Origin: Woeseiaceae bacterium
GTDB taxonomy: Bacteria > Pseudomonadota > Gammaproteobacteria > Steroidobacterales > Woeseiaceae
DNA: 64,000 nt
NCBI GenBank assembly: GCA_024640315.1
Contig: JAHEFF010000009.1
Span: 20,316 to 84,315 of the forward strand
Direction of reading: 5' to 3'
The position numbers and the translations under genes were made by a program. A model generated the notes under the pieces. It was not told the origin of the DNA, did no database searches, and saw nothing but the letters and a program-made list of their open reading frames with translations. Positions 50,237-59,009 of the stretch are shown here, piece by piece (the stretch's first letter is position 1; the number at the start of each line of letters is the position of its first letter).

Positions 50237-51842
50237 CGCTGAATTCTGCCGGTGTTGAGTCCGGTTTTTTCAGGTCGCGAAGAATTTCGCGAGCCGCATT
50301 GGCACCGGGCGCGCCCATAACACCGCCGCCCGGATGCGTTGAGGAGCCACACATGTACATGCCTTTAACGGGGCCACGGTATTGCGCATAGCCGGGAAAC
50401 GGGCGATTGAACATCAGCTGATCGAATGTCAGTTCGCCCTGGAAGATGTTGCCCTCCGTGAGTCCAACTTCGTCTTCGAGTTCTCGCGGTGTACGTATCT
50501 CTGCGTGAAGCAGGAGATCCTTGAAGTCGGGGCTGTAGTCGGCGATCTGGTCGATCACAGTTTGTCCAAACTGATCGCGTTTTTCGTCGGTCCAGCCGCC
50601 CTCCGGTTCGACCGGGCAATATTGCACAAAGACGGTCATCATATGCTTGCCGGGTGGCGCGAGGCTCGGGTCATATTGCGACGGAATGAGTGTGTCGCAA
50701 TAAGGATCTGCCGACCAGCGATCATCCTTCCAGTCGTCGTAGGCTTTCTCGAGACGACCGAGCGTGTCTGTAAAATGCATATGGCCGAGAGTCAGAGAGG
50801 AGTCTTTTGGCAGTGACGGAAACGTGGGCATGCCATCCAGCGCGATATTGAGTTTTCCGGATGAGCCACGGATCTTGAAATTCCGCGCGCGCTGCAGCAG
50901 CCCGGGCGGCAAATCTTTCTCGTTCATTACCTTCGTGAACGTGCGTTTCGCATCCAGGTTGGAAACCACGACCCTGGCTGACAGTTTTTCTCCCGAAGCG
51001 AGTTCTACCCCGGTCGCCCTGTTACCTGAAACATTGATGTTGACGACCTCGGCATCCGTCCGGATTTCGCCGCCGTAGGCCTGAAAAGAGGAGGCCAGGG
51101 CTCCGGACACCGCACCCATGCCGCCGCGTGCGAACCCCCAGGCGCCGACGTTACCGTCGACGTCGCCCATTGCGTGATGGAGGAGCACATAAGCTGTGCC
51201 GGGAGAATAAACGCCCAGGCCTGTGCCGATGATGCTGCCGCCCGAATAGTGGGCGAGAATCGTTTCGTTCTCAAAATAGTTTTCGAGATACTCTGCAATT
51301 GACATCGTGAAGAAGCGGATGAATTCGTATAGCTGCGATTCGCTCAGCTCGTGAAATTTCTTCATCAGGTAGGCAAATTCGAAAGCGTCACGAGGGCGAA
51401 ACGAGCCTGGATCCGGAGGCGTCCGCAGCAGAAATCCACGGATGAGTCTGCACCAGCGCATCACGTCCGCATCGAAACGAATCGCGGCATCGGCGTCGCG
51501 TTGGCTATGCCGCATCAGCTCATGACGTCGGATATTCGGGTTGCTGTAACTACCGAAGTAGTCACCGTCCTGCTTGAAGGTCATGCTGCTGACCAGTGGT
51601 ATGACTTTCAGACCATGCCGGCCAAGGTCCAAAGCGTTGTATATCTCGGGGCGAAACAGGCTGCAGACGTAGGAGCAGTTTGAGTACTTCCAGCCAGCAT
51701 GCAGCTCGCGGCTGACGGTGGCGCCACCCACATAGGGGTTCTTCTCAACAACGAGCACACGCATTCCCGCTTTGGCGAGAAATGCAGCGTTGGTCAGTCC
51801 GTTGTGACCGGCACCAATGACGATAGCGTCGTAGTTGTTCAT
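50229..51842 (-). CDS. COG1233-like FAD oxidoreductase, type 1 (triad B)
   Basis: 537 residues; YDAIVIGAGHNGLTNAAFLA, VEKNPYVGGATVSRELHAGW and C-terminal KGMYMCGSSTHPGGGVMGAP. Counterpart of 40109-41728 (shared KRTFTKVMNEKDLPPG / KRTFTRIMEKNDLPDG, and RARNFKIRGSSGKLNIALDG). First gene of triad B, so its ~127 bp upstream gap probably carries the promoter of a run of minus-strand genes reaching 38910. Substrate unknown. Confidence 0.88.
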   Translation of the reverse strand: MNNYDAIVIGAGHNGLTNAAFLAKAGMRVLVVEKNPYVGGATVSRELHAGWKYSNCSYVCSLFRPEIYNALDLGRHGLKVIPLVSSMTFKQDGDYFGSYSNPNIRRHELMRHSQRDADAAIRFDADVMRWCRLIRGFLLRTPPDPGSFRPRDAFEFAYLMKKFHELSESQLYEFIRFFTMSIAEYLENYFENETILAHYSGGSIIGTGLGVYSPGTAYVLLHHAMGDVDGNVGAWGFARGGMGAVSGALASSFQAYGGEIRTDAEVVNINVSGNRATGVELASGEKLSARVVVSNLDAKRTFTKVMNEKDLPPGLLQRARNFKIRGSSGKLNIALDGMPTFPSLPKDSSLTLGHMHFTDTLGRLEKAYDDWKDDRWSADPYCDTLIPSQYDPSLAPPGKHMMTVFVQYCPVEPEGGWTDEKRDQFGQTVIDQIADYSPDFKDLLLHAEIRTPRELEDEVGLTEGNIFQGELTFDQLMFNRPFPGYAQYRGPVKGMYMCGSSTHPGGGVMGAPGANAAREILRDLKKPDSTPAEFSDD

Positions 51843-51969
51843 TGGTCGAAGATTATCCGTCTTATTATTATCGGCAGCGCATTACAGGAACGTTATCCAG
51901 ATCGGAGCGCGATTGCCACAGTCGTTTCACCAACTGAATCGTCACCTCAAAACATTACCAAACCGGATG

Positions 51970-52329
51970 CTAATTACGCTTAAAAGTCAGGTAAGCTTTT
52001 CGAACAGTCTCCAGCACTTCCCAGGTGCCCTTGCTATTGTGGTCAAAATACACGGTATCGCCGGATTTGATGTCAATCGTCTCTCCATCCTCGGGATGAA
52101 ACAGCGCATGGCCCTTAACGAAAGAGCTGATCTCTGCGTCCATCACCAGGCGTATCCACTTCCCGGGAGTGCATTCCCAGATGCCGGCTTCCGAGCCATC
52201 CGGGTTCTCGTTGATGATTCGTCCGCGCAGGTGTGAAATTTGTTCTGAAACCGGTTCCGGCACCGGGCCCCAATCGTCGAGTTCACTGGAAGGGATATCC
52301 GCAACATTTTTCACTTGTTTGATTGCCAT
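51970..52329 (-). CDS. Cupin_3/EutQ-like protein
   Basis: 119 residues. Cupin pattern: GSEAGIWECTPGKWIRLVMD, EISSFVKGHALFHPEDGETI, IKSGDTVYFDHNSKGTWEV, ending TVRKAYLTFKRN. The metal His/Glu set is reduced, as in the DUF861 group. It probably binds or senses a small ligand. Divergent from a paralogous cupin 163 bp away. On the same strand as triad B, 127 bp upstream of it, so it could lead that transcript. Confidence 0.82.
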   Translation of the reverse strand: MAIKQVKNVADIPSSELDDWGPVPEPVSEQISHLRGRIINENPDGSEAGIWECTPGKWIRLVMDAEISSFVKGHALFHPEDGETIDIKSGDTVYFDHNSKGTWEVLETVRKAYLTFKRN

Positions 52330-52492
52330 GTCGTCAATTCTCCGGTCATTGGCGGAACAAATTATTCTAGCGCAGACGAATCCGTATATCTGTGCAGCGT
52401 ATAGGCGCGGTAGTTTGGCGGCCCGATCAGTGCCGACAATTGGAGCGCCCTGAACGGGCGGAACCCGGTTTTAGCGATAAGGAGAAGAAGTA

Positions 52493-52837
52493 ATGCCAGA
52501 AATCAGTATTCAGCCACAGTGTGCCGCGCTCACCGGCCTGGTCGATGCGGAATCTTTCGGCGAGCCCATCGGCGACTTGCCCAGACAAACGGATTGCGGA
52601 TTCTTTCAGGAGGGTAACCTCACCGCCGGAACCTGGGAATGTGAACCGGGTAAACTGAAGCTCGATCTCGACATCACCGAGTTTTGCCACTTGTTGAAAG
52701 GGCATTGGGTTCTCACATCGGACTCGGGCCGGGTAACAGAAGTAAAAGCCGGGGATAGCTGGATTTTTCCACGCGGGTGGAAAGGCACGGCGGAGGTGGT
52801 GGAGACGGTGCGCAAGGTTTATATGATAATCAGTTGA
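52493..52837 (+). CDS. Cupin_3/EutQ-like protein, divergent paralogue
   Basis: 114 residues; AAGGAG ribosome site. Cupin strands: NLTAGTWECEPGKLKLDLDI, FCHLLKGHWVLTSDSGRVTE, VKAGDSWIFPRGWKGTAEV, ending ETVRKVYMIIS, which parallels the ETVRKAYLTFK end of the divergent cupin. Cupins of this class recur beside aminoaldehyde dehydrogenases in polyamine and amino-compound catabolic clusters. The aldehyde dehydrogenase gene starts 26 bp downstream. The intergenic gap holds a small CGCCC/GGGCG hairpin near 52446-52460. Confidence 0.82.
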   Translation: MPEISIQPQCAALTGLVDAESFGEPIGDLPRQTDCGFFQEGNLTAGTWECEPGKLKLDLDITEFCHLLKGHWVLTSDSGRVTEVKAGDSWIFPRGWKGTAEVVETVRKVYMIIS

Positions 52838-52863
52838 CGCTACTGGCTCGGAAGGGGAATCAC

Positions 52864-54357
52864 ATGCTGGATAAGACCATTAAAGACTGGCAATCGGCGG
52901 CGGCGAAGCTCGAAATCGAGGGACGCGCGTTCATCGATGGTCGTTACCAGGATGCCCTGTCGGGAGAGACCCGCGCGACCCTGAGCCCCGGGGACGGGCG
53001 CAAGCTCGCCGACGTGGCAAATTGCGGAACAGAAGATGCTGATCGTGCCGTCGCTATTGCGCAAAAAGCGTTTCAGAGTGGCGCCTGGTCGGCCATGGCG
53101 CCGGCCGATCGAAAAATGGTTCTCGTACGCTGGGCTGAATTGATTGAGGACCACGCCGACGAGATCGCACTGCTCGAATGCCTTGATGTCGGCAAGCCGA
53201 TTGCCGACACGACGGGCGTCGACGTACCTTCGGCCGTACGCACGATTCGCTGGAGCGGCGAGGCCATCGACAAGGTCTACGATCAGATCGCGCCAACCCC
53301 GGCTAACTGCCTGGCGCTGGTTCAACGACTGCCGCTGGGTGTTGTTGCGGCGATCGTGCCGTGGAATTTCCCCCTCTCGACCACTGCCTGGAAACTTGCA
53401 CCATCACTCGCGACCGGCAATTCGGTCATCCTTAAGCCGGCGTCCAATACGCCGTTGTCGGCGCTTCGCATTGCAGCACTGGCCAGCGAAGCTGGTTTGC
53501 CGGACGGCGTGTTGCAGGTCCTGCCAGGTCCGGGAGGTAGTCTTGGCCGCCACCTTTCGCTGCATGATGATATCGACGGCCTGACGTTCACTGGTTCAAC
53601 CGAGGTTGGCAAGCAATTGATGCAATATTCCGGCGAGTCGAATCTGAAGCGAACTTTCCTGGAGCTGGGCGGCAAGAGCCCGAACATTGTATTTGCCGAT
53701 GCGAACCTGGAGAAGGCGGCGGCCTTTGCGGCGGTTGCGGTGTTTTATAACGGCGGCCAGACCTGTACTGCGGGAACGCGGCTGATCGTCGAAGAGAACA
53801 TTCGTGAGCAGTTTATTGAAATGGTGGTTGAGCAAAGCCGAAACTGGCTGCCGGGAGATCCGCTGGATCCGGCGACGGCAATGGGGCCGATGATCGATGC
53901 CGCACAGATGAAGACGGTGGCGGATTACGTTGAAATCGGGCGTCAGGAAGGCGCTTCACTCATGGCCGGTGGTGTACAGGCGATGGCGGACTCGGGTGGC
54001 TGCTATTACGAACCCACCATCTTTGACGGCGTCAATAACAACATGCGGATTGCCCGGGAAGAAATTTTTGGACCGGTGATGTCGGTCATCGGATTCAAGG
54101 ATGCGGAGGAGGCGATCGCGATCGCAAATGATTCGATCTACGGACTTGCGGGTGCGGTGTGGAGCAATAATATCAATACTGCACACCAGGTTGCCGCCGC
54201 CGTGCGTGTCGGAACGATGGGCATCAACAATTATTTTGGTGGCGACATGACAGTGCCGTTTGGTGGGTTCAAACAAAGCGGCAACGGTCGCGACAAATCC
54301 ATTCACGCATTTGACGACTACACAGAATTGAAAACGACCTGGATCGAATTCGAATAA
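52864..54357 (+). CDS. NAD(P)-dependent aldehyde dehydrogenase (PuuC/BetB-like)
   Basis: 497 residues from ATG 52864, preceded by GGAAGGGG; the frame is open earlier but overlaps the cupin gene. ALDH hallmarks: PWNFPLSTTAWKLAPSLATG, FTGSTEVGKQ, LELGGKSPNIVF (general-base Glu), GQTCTAGTRL (nucleophile Cys), EEIFGPVMSV and FGGFKQSGNGRD. It oxidises an aldehyde, probably an aminoaldehyde, to the acid. It fits downstream of amine oxidation by SpdH-like or FAD oxidoreductases nearby; the exact substrate is inference. Second gene after the cupin. Confidence 0.93.
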   Translation: MLDKTIKDWQSAAAKLEIEGRAFIDGRYQDALSGETRATLSPGDGRKLADVANCGTEDADRAVAIAQKAFQSGAWSAMAPADRKMVLVRWAELIEDHADEIALLECLDVGKPIADTTGVDVPSAVRTIRWSGEAIDKVYDQIAPTPANCLALVQRLPLGVVAAIVPWNFPLSTTAWKLAPSLATGNSVILKPASNTPLSALRIAALASEAGLPDGVLQVLPGPGGSLGRHLSLHDDIDGLTFTGSTEVGKQLMQYSGESNLKRTFLELGGKSPNIVFADANLEKAAAFAAVAVFYNGGQTCTAGTRLIVEENIREQFIEMVVEQSRNWLPGDPLDPATAMGPMIDAAQMKTVADYVEIGRQEGASLMAGGVQAMADSGGCYYEPTIFDGVNNNMRIAREEIFGPVMSVIGFKDAEEAIAIANDSIYGLAGAVWSNNINTAHQVAAAVRVGTMGINNYFGGDMTVPFGGFKQSGNGRDKSIHAFDDYTELKTTWIEFE

Positions 54358-54365
54358 CGTGCGTC

Positions 54366-54393
54366 CTGCGGCGCTCGACTTATCTCGCCGCAG
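54366..54393. terminator. Bidirectional terminator-like hairpin
   Basis: Perfect 8-bp stem CTGCGGCG / CGCCGCAG around a 12-nt loop, filling the gap between the converging aldehyde dehydrogenase and sulfotransferase-fusion genes. It lies 9 bp after one stop and abuts the other. Confidence 0.55.
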
Positions 54394-56379
54394 CTAGTCT
54401 TCATTGTGCTGTGAACTTTCCTGCATCTGGAGCGCGTGTACCGCTTGCTCCAGTTTTATCCGACCTTCCACAAAGTCAGGTTGTAACGTTATGCATTGCT
54501 GCAGGCTCGTAATAGCCTCGGAATAACGTTGCAGTTGCATCAGCGCGCTGCCGAGATTGTGATGCACCTCGACGAAACCGGGTTGGATCGCCAGCGCTTG
54601 CTGATAGCAAATGACGGCATCCTTTACGCGGCGCAGCCTGACATAGACGTTGCCGAGATTGTTATAGACCCTGGGATTGTTCGGGTTTAACTTCAAGGAC
54701 TGGTGAAAATGTGTGGCCGCATCGTCGGGTCGATCGAGCGCATTCAAGGCCAGCCCAAGGTTTGCATGCGCCTGAGGGTCGTCCGGCGCTACAGCCAGGG
54801 CTTTCTCTATATGCTCAACGGCCTCATCAAAACGGCTTGTCTGTAGAAACAAAAGGCCAATCAGGTTGTTGGCAATGACATTATCCCTGTCGAAATGCAG
54901 TACCTGCCGATATAGCGATTCGGCTTTTGCTGTTTCGCCGGATTGATGCATATGATTTGCGCGCCCAATGATGGTGTTGAGCATCGCCGCATTCGCTGCT
55001 TCGCTGTCGGCACCATCGAGTTGATCTGCAGTCAGCACCTCTTCTTCGGATTTACCGGCGAAGTTCGGCATCCAGTCGACGATTAAATGAATTCGGTCTT
55101 CAGCACCACGATTTTCCACCGCGTGAACTGTGCCGTTATTGATTTCCCATAGTTCACCAGCCCGCATGTTGATCTCTTCGCCGCCGACAAAAAAGACCGC
55201 CTCTTCATTGGTGACTATCGGCAGGTGGACACGGTGGCAATTCAGCAGCGAGTATCCTGCATCAGTATGTTTCGGAATTTTTCCGCCTGCGACCAGCTTG
55301 GCGAGGATCAATCGCACAACAAAACCATTGTTCTGATAATAGTTTGCGACATAGTCAATGACAGGCTTGAGCTCGTTCTCCATTTCGAACCAGAGCTCGC
55401 GATATTCGGGTTTTTCGTATTGGTAGTCCTCGAAATGGACCATCAGCAGGGCCTGAGTATCCCGATGGACATCGAAGAGCCGTTCCCGCTCCGATTCCAG
55501 CCATTTTTCAGCAGGAAGCTGCTCGATTTTCTTTTTGATCGCAGCAACGTTCAACTTGTCGCCAAGTTGAAGAAAATTGCTTTGCCGGCCGAGCAGCTTG
55601 CGGAACCCATGGTTATTTCCGGCGTACGCATCATCGGGAAACTCGTACGAGGTGCCAGGCAGCTTCACGCTCTCGAATTCGTAGTCGTATTTTTCGATTA
55701 ACTCTTTTTCCCTGGCGGCAACAAGGTCGTGAAGTTCGTCATCGTAGTAATGCGAATAGTGACTGTGGCGGGACACGTTCTTGCGGTCGCGTTTGTTGAA
55801 TTCAGATTTGAGCGAATCAGTTTCCTTGACCGAAAGTCGCTCCATGATTTCAAGAAAGTCATCCTGCAGATTCTCGAAACGACCTATGAAAGTACTATCT
55901 TTGGTCTCTTCGCCCAGCATGCGTGCGAAAAGCCAGGAGTAGTAACCTGTTCCGGCTTCGGCCAGATCACGGATACTGTCTTTGGTGAGGCCGACTCCCC
56001 GATTGCCATCGAGCGAATCCGGCAGGATCTGAATGAGTGCATCCCGGTGTTTCGCGCTTTCAGGACGATCGGACCCGAGCTGAATCAGGTTGGTTACCGT
56101 CGCCTTGAAATTGGCATCGCCGCCTTCTGAGACGACATGGAATAACTGGTTCTTTATTCCCGGCCTCTTGTTGAACGCATACCAGGACACGTACCAGTCC
56201 CAAGGATTGCGAACCATGCCGACCGCCGGCAGGTCTGCTGATTCTGGCGGGACTTCAGCGCGGGGAAAGTGATAACCAACGATCCGGTGGTCCGGTATGC
56301 AGCGCTCGATGATGTCATTCAGCGACTGCCCGCCAGTCTTGTGCATGTGAATGAATACAAAGCGATCGGTGACAATCAT
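54394..56379 (-). CDS. Sulfotransferase + Asp/Asn beta-hydroxylase-like + TPR fusion
   Basis: 661 residues from ATG 56379; the open frame extends 21 codons upstream, but that would overlap the preceding gene. Three parts are visible. (1) Residues ~1-240: PAPS-dependent sulfotransferase, with the 5'-phosphosulfate loop FIHMHKTGGQSLNDII and MVRNPWDWYVSWYAF. (2) ~350-440: aspartyl/asparaginyl beta-hydroxylase fold, with KHTDAGYSLLNCHRVHLPIV (His371, Arg for 2-oxoglutarate) and NGTVHAVENRGAEDRIHLIV (His419). (3) ~467-650: four to five TPR units (ANNLIGLLFLQTSRFDEAVE, NNLGNVYVRLRRVKDAVICY). The chain is co-directional with a second sulfotransferase 16 bp upstream. It may bind a protein through TPRs and hydroxylate and sulfate it; this is inference. 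Confidence 0.85.
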   Translation of the reverse strand: MIVTDRFVFIHMHKTGGQSLNDIIERCIPDHRIVGYHFPRAEVPPESADLPAVGMVRNPWDWYVSWYAFNKRPGIKNQLFHVVSEGGDANFKATVTNLIQLGSDRPESAKHRDALIQILPDSLDGNRGVGLTKDSIRDLAEAGTGYYSWLFARMLGEETKDSTFIGRFENLQDDFLEIMERLSVKETDSLKSEFNKRDRKNVSRHSHYSHYYDDELHDLVAAREKELIEKYDYEFESVKLPGTSYEFPDDAYAGNNHGFRKLLGRQSNFLQLGDKLNVAAIKKKIEQLPAEKWLESERERLFDVHRDTQALLMVHFEDYQYEKPEYRELWFEMENELKPVIDYVANYYQNNGFVVRLILAKLVAGGKIPKHTDAGYSLLNCHRVHLPIVTNEEAVFFVGGEEINMRAGELWEINNGTVHAVENRGAEDRIHLIVDWMPNFAGKSEEEVLTADQLDGADSEAANAAMLNTIIGRANHMHQSGETAKAESLYRQVLHFDRDNVIANNLIGLLFLQTSRFDEAVEHIEKALAVAPDDPQAHANLGLALNALDRPDDAATHFHQSLKLNPNNPRVYNNLGNVYVRLRRVKDAVICYQQALAIQPGFVEVHHNLGSALMQLQRYSEAITSLQQCITLQPDFVEGRIKLEQAVHALQMQESSQHNED

Positions 56380-56395
56380 CGGACCAGACCAATAC

Positions 56396-57187
56396 CTATT
56401 GGTAACCCAGGATCTTGCGCAGTCCGGGTGCAGCATATTCAACCAGGTCTTTCTGTAAATCGGTTAATTCATCCGGAACCTCGACGTCGCCACCACCGAC
56501 AAGGTTTTCCCGTGCTGTGCCGCTCTGCTGGCGATCCGATCCGATCCGGACGCGATCCCGCCAGTCCTCCGGCAGTTTCTCGATGCCACAATCCTTTAGC
56601 AGGTCCCGGAAAAACGACTCGGCTGCGTCAGTTTCAGTATTCCGCACGTGAAGCAACAATTCTTCGAATCGCAGGATTCTTGCTTTCGTCCCTAACCAGG
56701 ATACTGCGTTATGAGTAAAGATTTCATTGAGCGACGGGGCTTTGCCGTGAATACCGAAAATCATCATGTTGATCACCTCGTCAATCGAGACATTGCCGCC
56801 TTTCAGGTGCTCGAGCGATCCCTGGAAGGTGTCCGACAGAAAGAAGCGGGTTCGTGCGAGCACCCATTTGTAAGGGTCACGTATCTGCACGATATGGCGT
56901 ACGTGCCGCAGCACAATGGCCGCATCGTCCGAAAACAACAGGTGACCCCAGCTGAGGTGTGGCATGGCTTCCGAAAAGGCAACCTGGTGCTGACGCAGGA
57001 TCGCGTGCTGAATGAAGGCCTGGTGGTACTGCTGGTCTACCGGTACAAACATCCGCATAACGTTGCGTACCAGGTGTGTTCCGCACTTGGGCACACTGTT
57101 CAGGAAGATTGGCTCAAGCAATTGTTGCTGCGCAAAATTTGCGTTCAGCTCATTCAGGTTATCCGCTTTTGCCACGATTCTTGGCAC
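56396..57187 (-). CDS. PAPS sulfotransferase
   Basis: 263 residues from GTG 57187, chosen for the AAAGGA site 8 bp upstream; an ORF start at 57253 is also in frame. Phosphosulfate loop FLNSVPKCGTHLVRNVMRMF near residue 30, and the 3'-phosphate motif HIVQIRDPYKWVLARTRFFL. This resembles Sulfotransfer_1-type enzymes; no signal peptide, so cytoplasmic and PAPS-using. Directly upstream (16 bp) of the sulfotransferase-hydroxylase-TPR fusion gene, and divergent from the halogenase gene across about 200 bp. The acceptor is unknown. Confidence 0.85.
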   Translation of the reverse strand: MPRIVAKADNLNELNANFAQQQLLEPIFLNSVPKCGTHLVRNVMRMFVPVDQQYHQAFIQHAILRQHQVAFSEAMPHLSWGHLLFSDDAAIVLRHVRHIVQIRDPYKWVLARTRFFLSDTFQGSLEHLKGGNVSIDEVINMMIFGIHGKAPSLNEIFTHNAVSWLGTKARILRFEELLLHVRNTETDAAESFFRDLLKDCGIEKLPEDWRDRVRIGSDRQQSGTARENLVGGGDVEVPDELTDLQKDLVEYAAPGLRKILGYQ

Positions 57188-57391
57188 AGGTCTGTTCCTT
57201 TGGGTTTTCCTGTTGCTCGACGGACGCCAGTATAAAGCTGAACGGCCGGTCATTGCTGTCTATTTCGGCGCGCCGCCACCTTCATCGATGTGCCACTGCG
57301 GCGCTGAAAAGCGGCGTTATGGTACGCTCTGCAATGTTACCCAAGGTCTTGCCCGAACGATAAACTATCCAGACAAAACGGAACTGGTTGT

Positions 57392-59002
57392 ATGACTCCC
57401 CGAAGAATATTGATTGTTGGCGGTGGTTCGTCCGGCTGGATGGCGGCCGCCTATCTGGATGCGGTACTGAATCGCGACGGCAAGAGGGTGGCGGACATTG
57501 CTTTGATCGAGTCGCCGGATGTGCCGCGTATTGGCGTGGGCGAAGCGACGATTCCCAGCATCAATCACATTCTTTCCGCCATCGGTATCAACGAAATCGA
57601 ATTCCTTAAAAGGACCGATGGCACCTACAAGCAGGCGATCAAATACATCAACTGGCTGGATGGCGAAGGCGAGTCTTACTACCACGCATTTGGCCGTTTT
57701 CGCCATTCCCCTGTCGACTCGACCAGCATGAACTGGCTAATGAGTGACAGGTCGGTACCGTTCTCCGAAACAATTTCGGCTCAACCCGTTATTTGCGAGT
57801 CATGCCTGGCACCGCAGATGTTCGGCCAATGGACTTTGGGGACACGACTACCCTACGCATTTCACCTGAACGCGCTCAAGTTCGCCGACTATCTGTGTGA
57901 AATTGCCACCTCTCGTGGTGTTCAGCACCATCTTGACCACGTTACAGATATCGAGATGACAGGCGAGGGTGATATTGCGGCGGTCAAGACCAAAAGCGGG
58001 GCGCACATCGAGGCCGATCTGTTCATTGACTGCACCGGCTTCGCCGCCTTGTTGATCGAAAAGAAACTTGGCGTCGATTGGATCGATTGTTCCCAGTGGC
58101 TGCTTTGCGATCGGGCCGTCACTGTTCAGGTCCCCTACGAGCACAACTATCCGGGTTATGTGCGACCGAATACGCTGGCTACTGCCGTGTCGGCTGGCTG
58201 GATTTGGGAAATTCCGCTGCAGAACCGGCGCGCATGGGGCTACGTACATGCCAGCGACTACATCAGCGAGAACGATGCCGAAAAAGAGCTCCGCGAATTT
58301 ATTGGTCCGATAGCGGATCCGTTCCCGGTTCGTTCGGTGCCGTTCAAGGTCGGATACCGGGCCAAGTCCTGGGTCCGGAACTGCGTTGCAATTGGCCTGT
58401 CGGCGGGATTTATCGAGCCGCTCGAGTCGACCGGACTGTATCTGAGCGACCTCGCAGCAGTCATGCTGTCAGAACATTTTCCGCTGAGCGACGAAATGGA
58501 GCCGCTGGCCTATCGATTCAATCGCATCATCGCCAATCGATTCCATGAGATTCTCGATTTTATCAACATGCACTATTGCCTGACCCGTCGTAATGACACC
58601 GAGTTCTGGCGCGAAGTGCAGCGACCGGAACGTATCAATGACCGGTTGAAAGCAAAACTCGATTTCTGGCGAATCAAGCCGCCGTCACCGGCCGATTTCG
58701 AGGACCAGTTCTTTCCAGGTCAGCCCAATACACCGCTGCCATCAGGTGGATTGCAGGGCGACCACAGAACCCCGGTCGATACCTCTGGTGTTTTTTCCTT
58801 ATCAAGCTATGAAGCAATCCTGTATGGCATGGATTTTCTTAAAGCTGAATGCGACCAATGGTTTGGCCCCAACCGGCCGGCATCACAGGTTGCGGCCGGA
58901 ATCCAGGAAAAATTGCGGGTCGCGCCACATAGTTTGCCGCCGCACGATCTATGGTTGAAACGCGTGGTCGGCATGCCGGAGTATCCGGTTAGCAAACAGT
59001 GA
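57392..59002 (+). CDS. Flavin-dependent tryptophan-halogenase-family protein
   Basis: 536 residues, full length. FAD motif VGGGSSGWMAAAYL (GxGxxG at 10-15), PRIGVGEATIPSI, catalytic-Lys region RTDGTYKQAI (Lys80, matching PrnA Lys79), the WxWxIP motif WIWEIP (270-275), and the active-site Glu/Ser in GFIEPLESTGLYL (Glu345, Ser346). All catalytic landmarks are present, so halogenation is plausible. Related enzymes beside TonB receptors in marine and freshwater bacteria include bromide-preferring indole halogenases such as BrvH. Free tryptophan is not assured as the substrate. Flanked by beta-hydroxylase-like and sulfotransferase genes. Confidence 0.92.
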   Translation: MTPRRILIVGGGSSGWMAAAYLDAVLNRDGKRVADIALIESPDVPRIGVGEATIPSINHILSAIGINEIEFLKRTDGTYKQAIKYINWLDGEGESYYHAFGRFRHSPVDSTSMNWLMSDRSVPFSETISAQPVICESCLAPQMFGQWTLGTRLPYAFHLNALKFADYLCEIATSRGVQHHLDHVTDIEMTGEGDIAAVKTKSGAHIEADLFIDCTGFAALLIEKKLGVDWIDCSQWLLCDRAVTVQVPYEHNYPGYVRPNTLATAVSAGWIWEIPLQNRRAWGYVHASDYISENDAEKELREFIGPIADPFPVRSVPFKVGYRAKSWVRNCVAIGLSAGFIEPLESTGLYLSDLAAVMLSEHFPLSDEMEPLAYRFNRIIANRFHEILDFINMHYCLTRRNDTEFWREVQRPERINDRLKAKLDFWRIKPPSPADFEDQFFPGQPNTPLPSGGLQGDHRTPVDTSGVFSLSSYEAILYGMDFLKAECDQWFGPNRPASQVAAGIQEKLRVAPHSLPPHDLWLKRVVGMPEYPVSKQ

Positions 59003-59009
59003 GACGAGG

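Noticed and set aside
57392..59002. Full halogenated natural-product biosynthetic cluster
   Set aside because: No assembly-line, precursor-peptide or dedicated transporter gene is visible in the window; an uptake-linked locus is equally likely.
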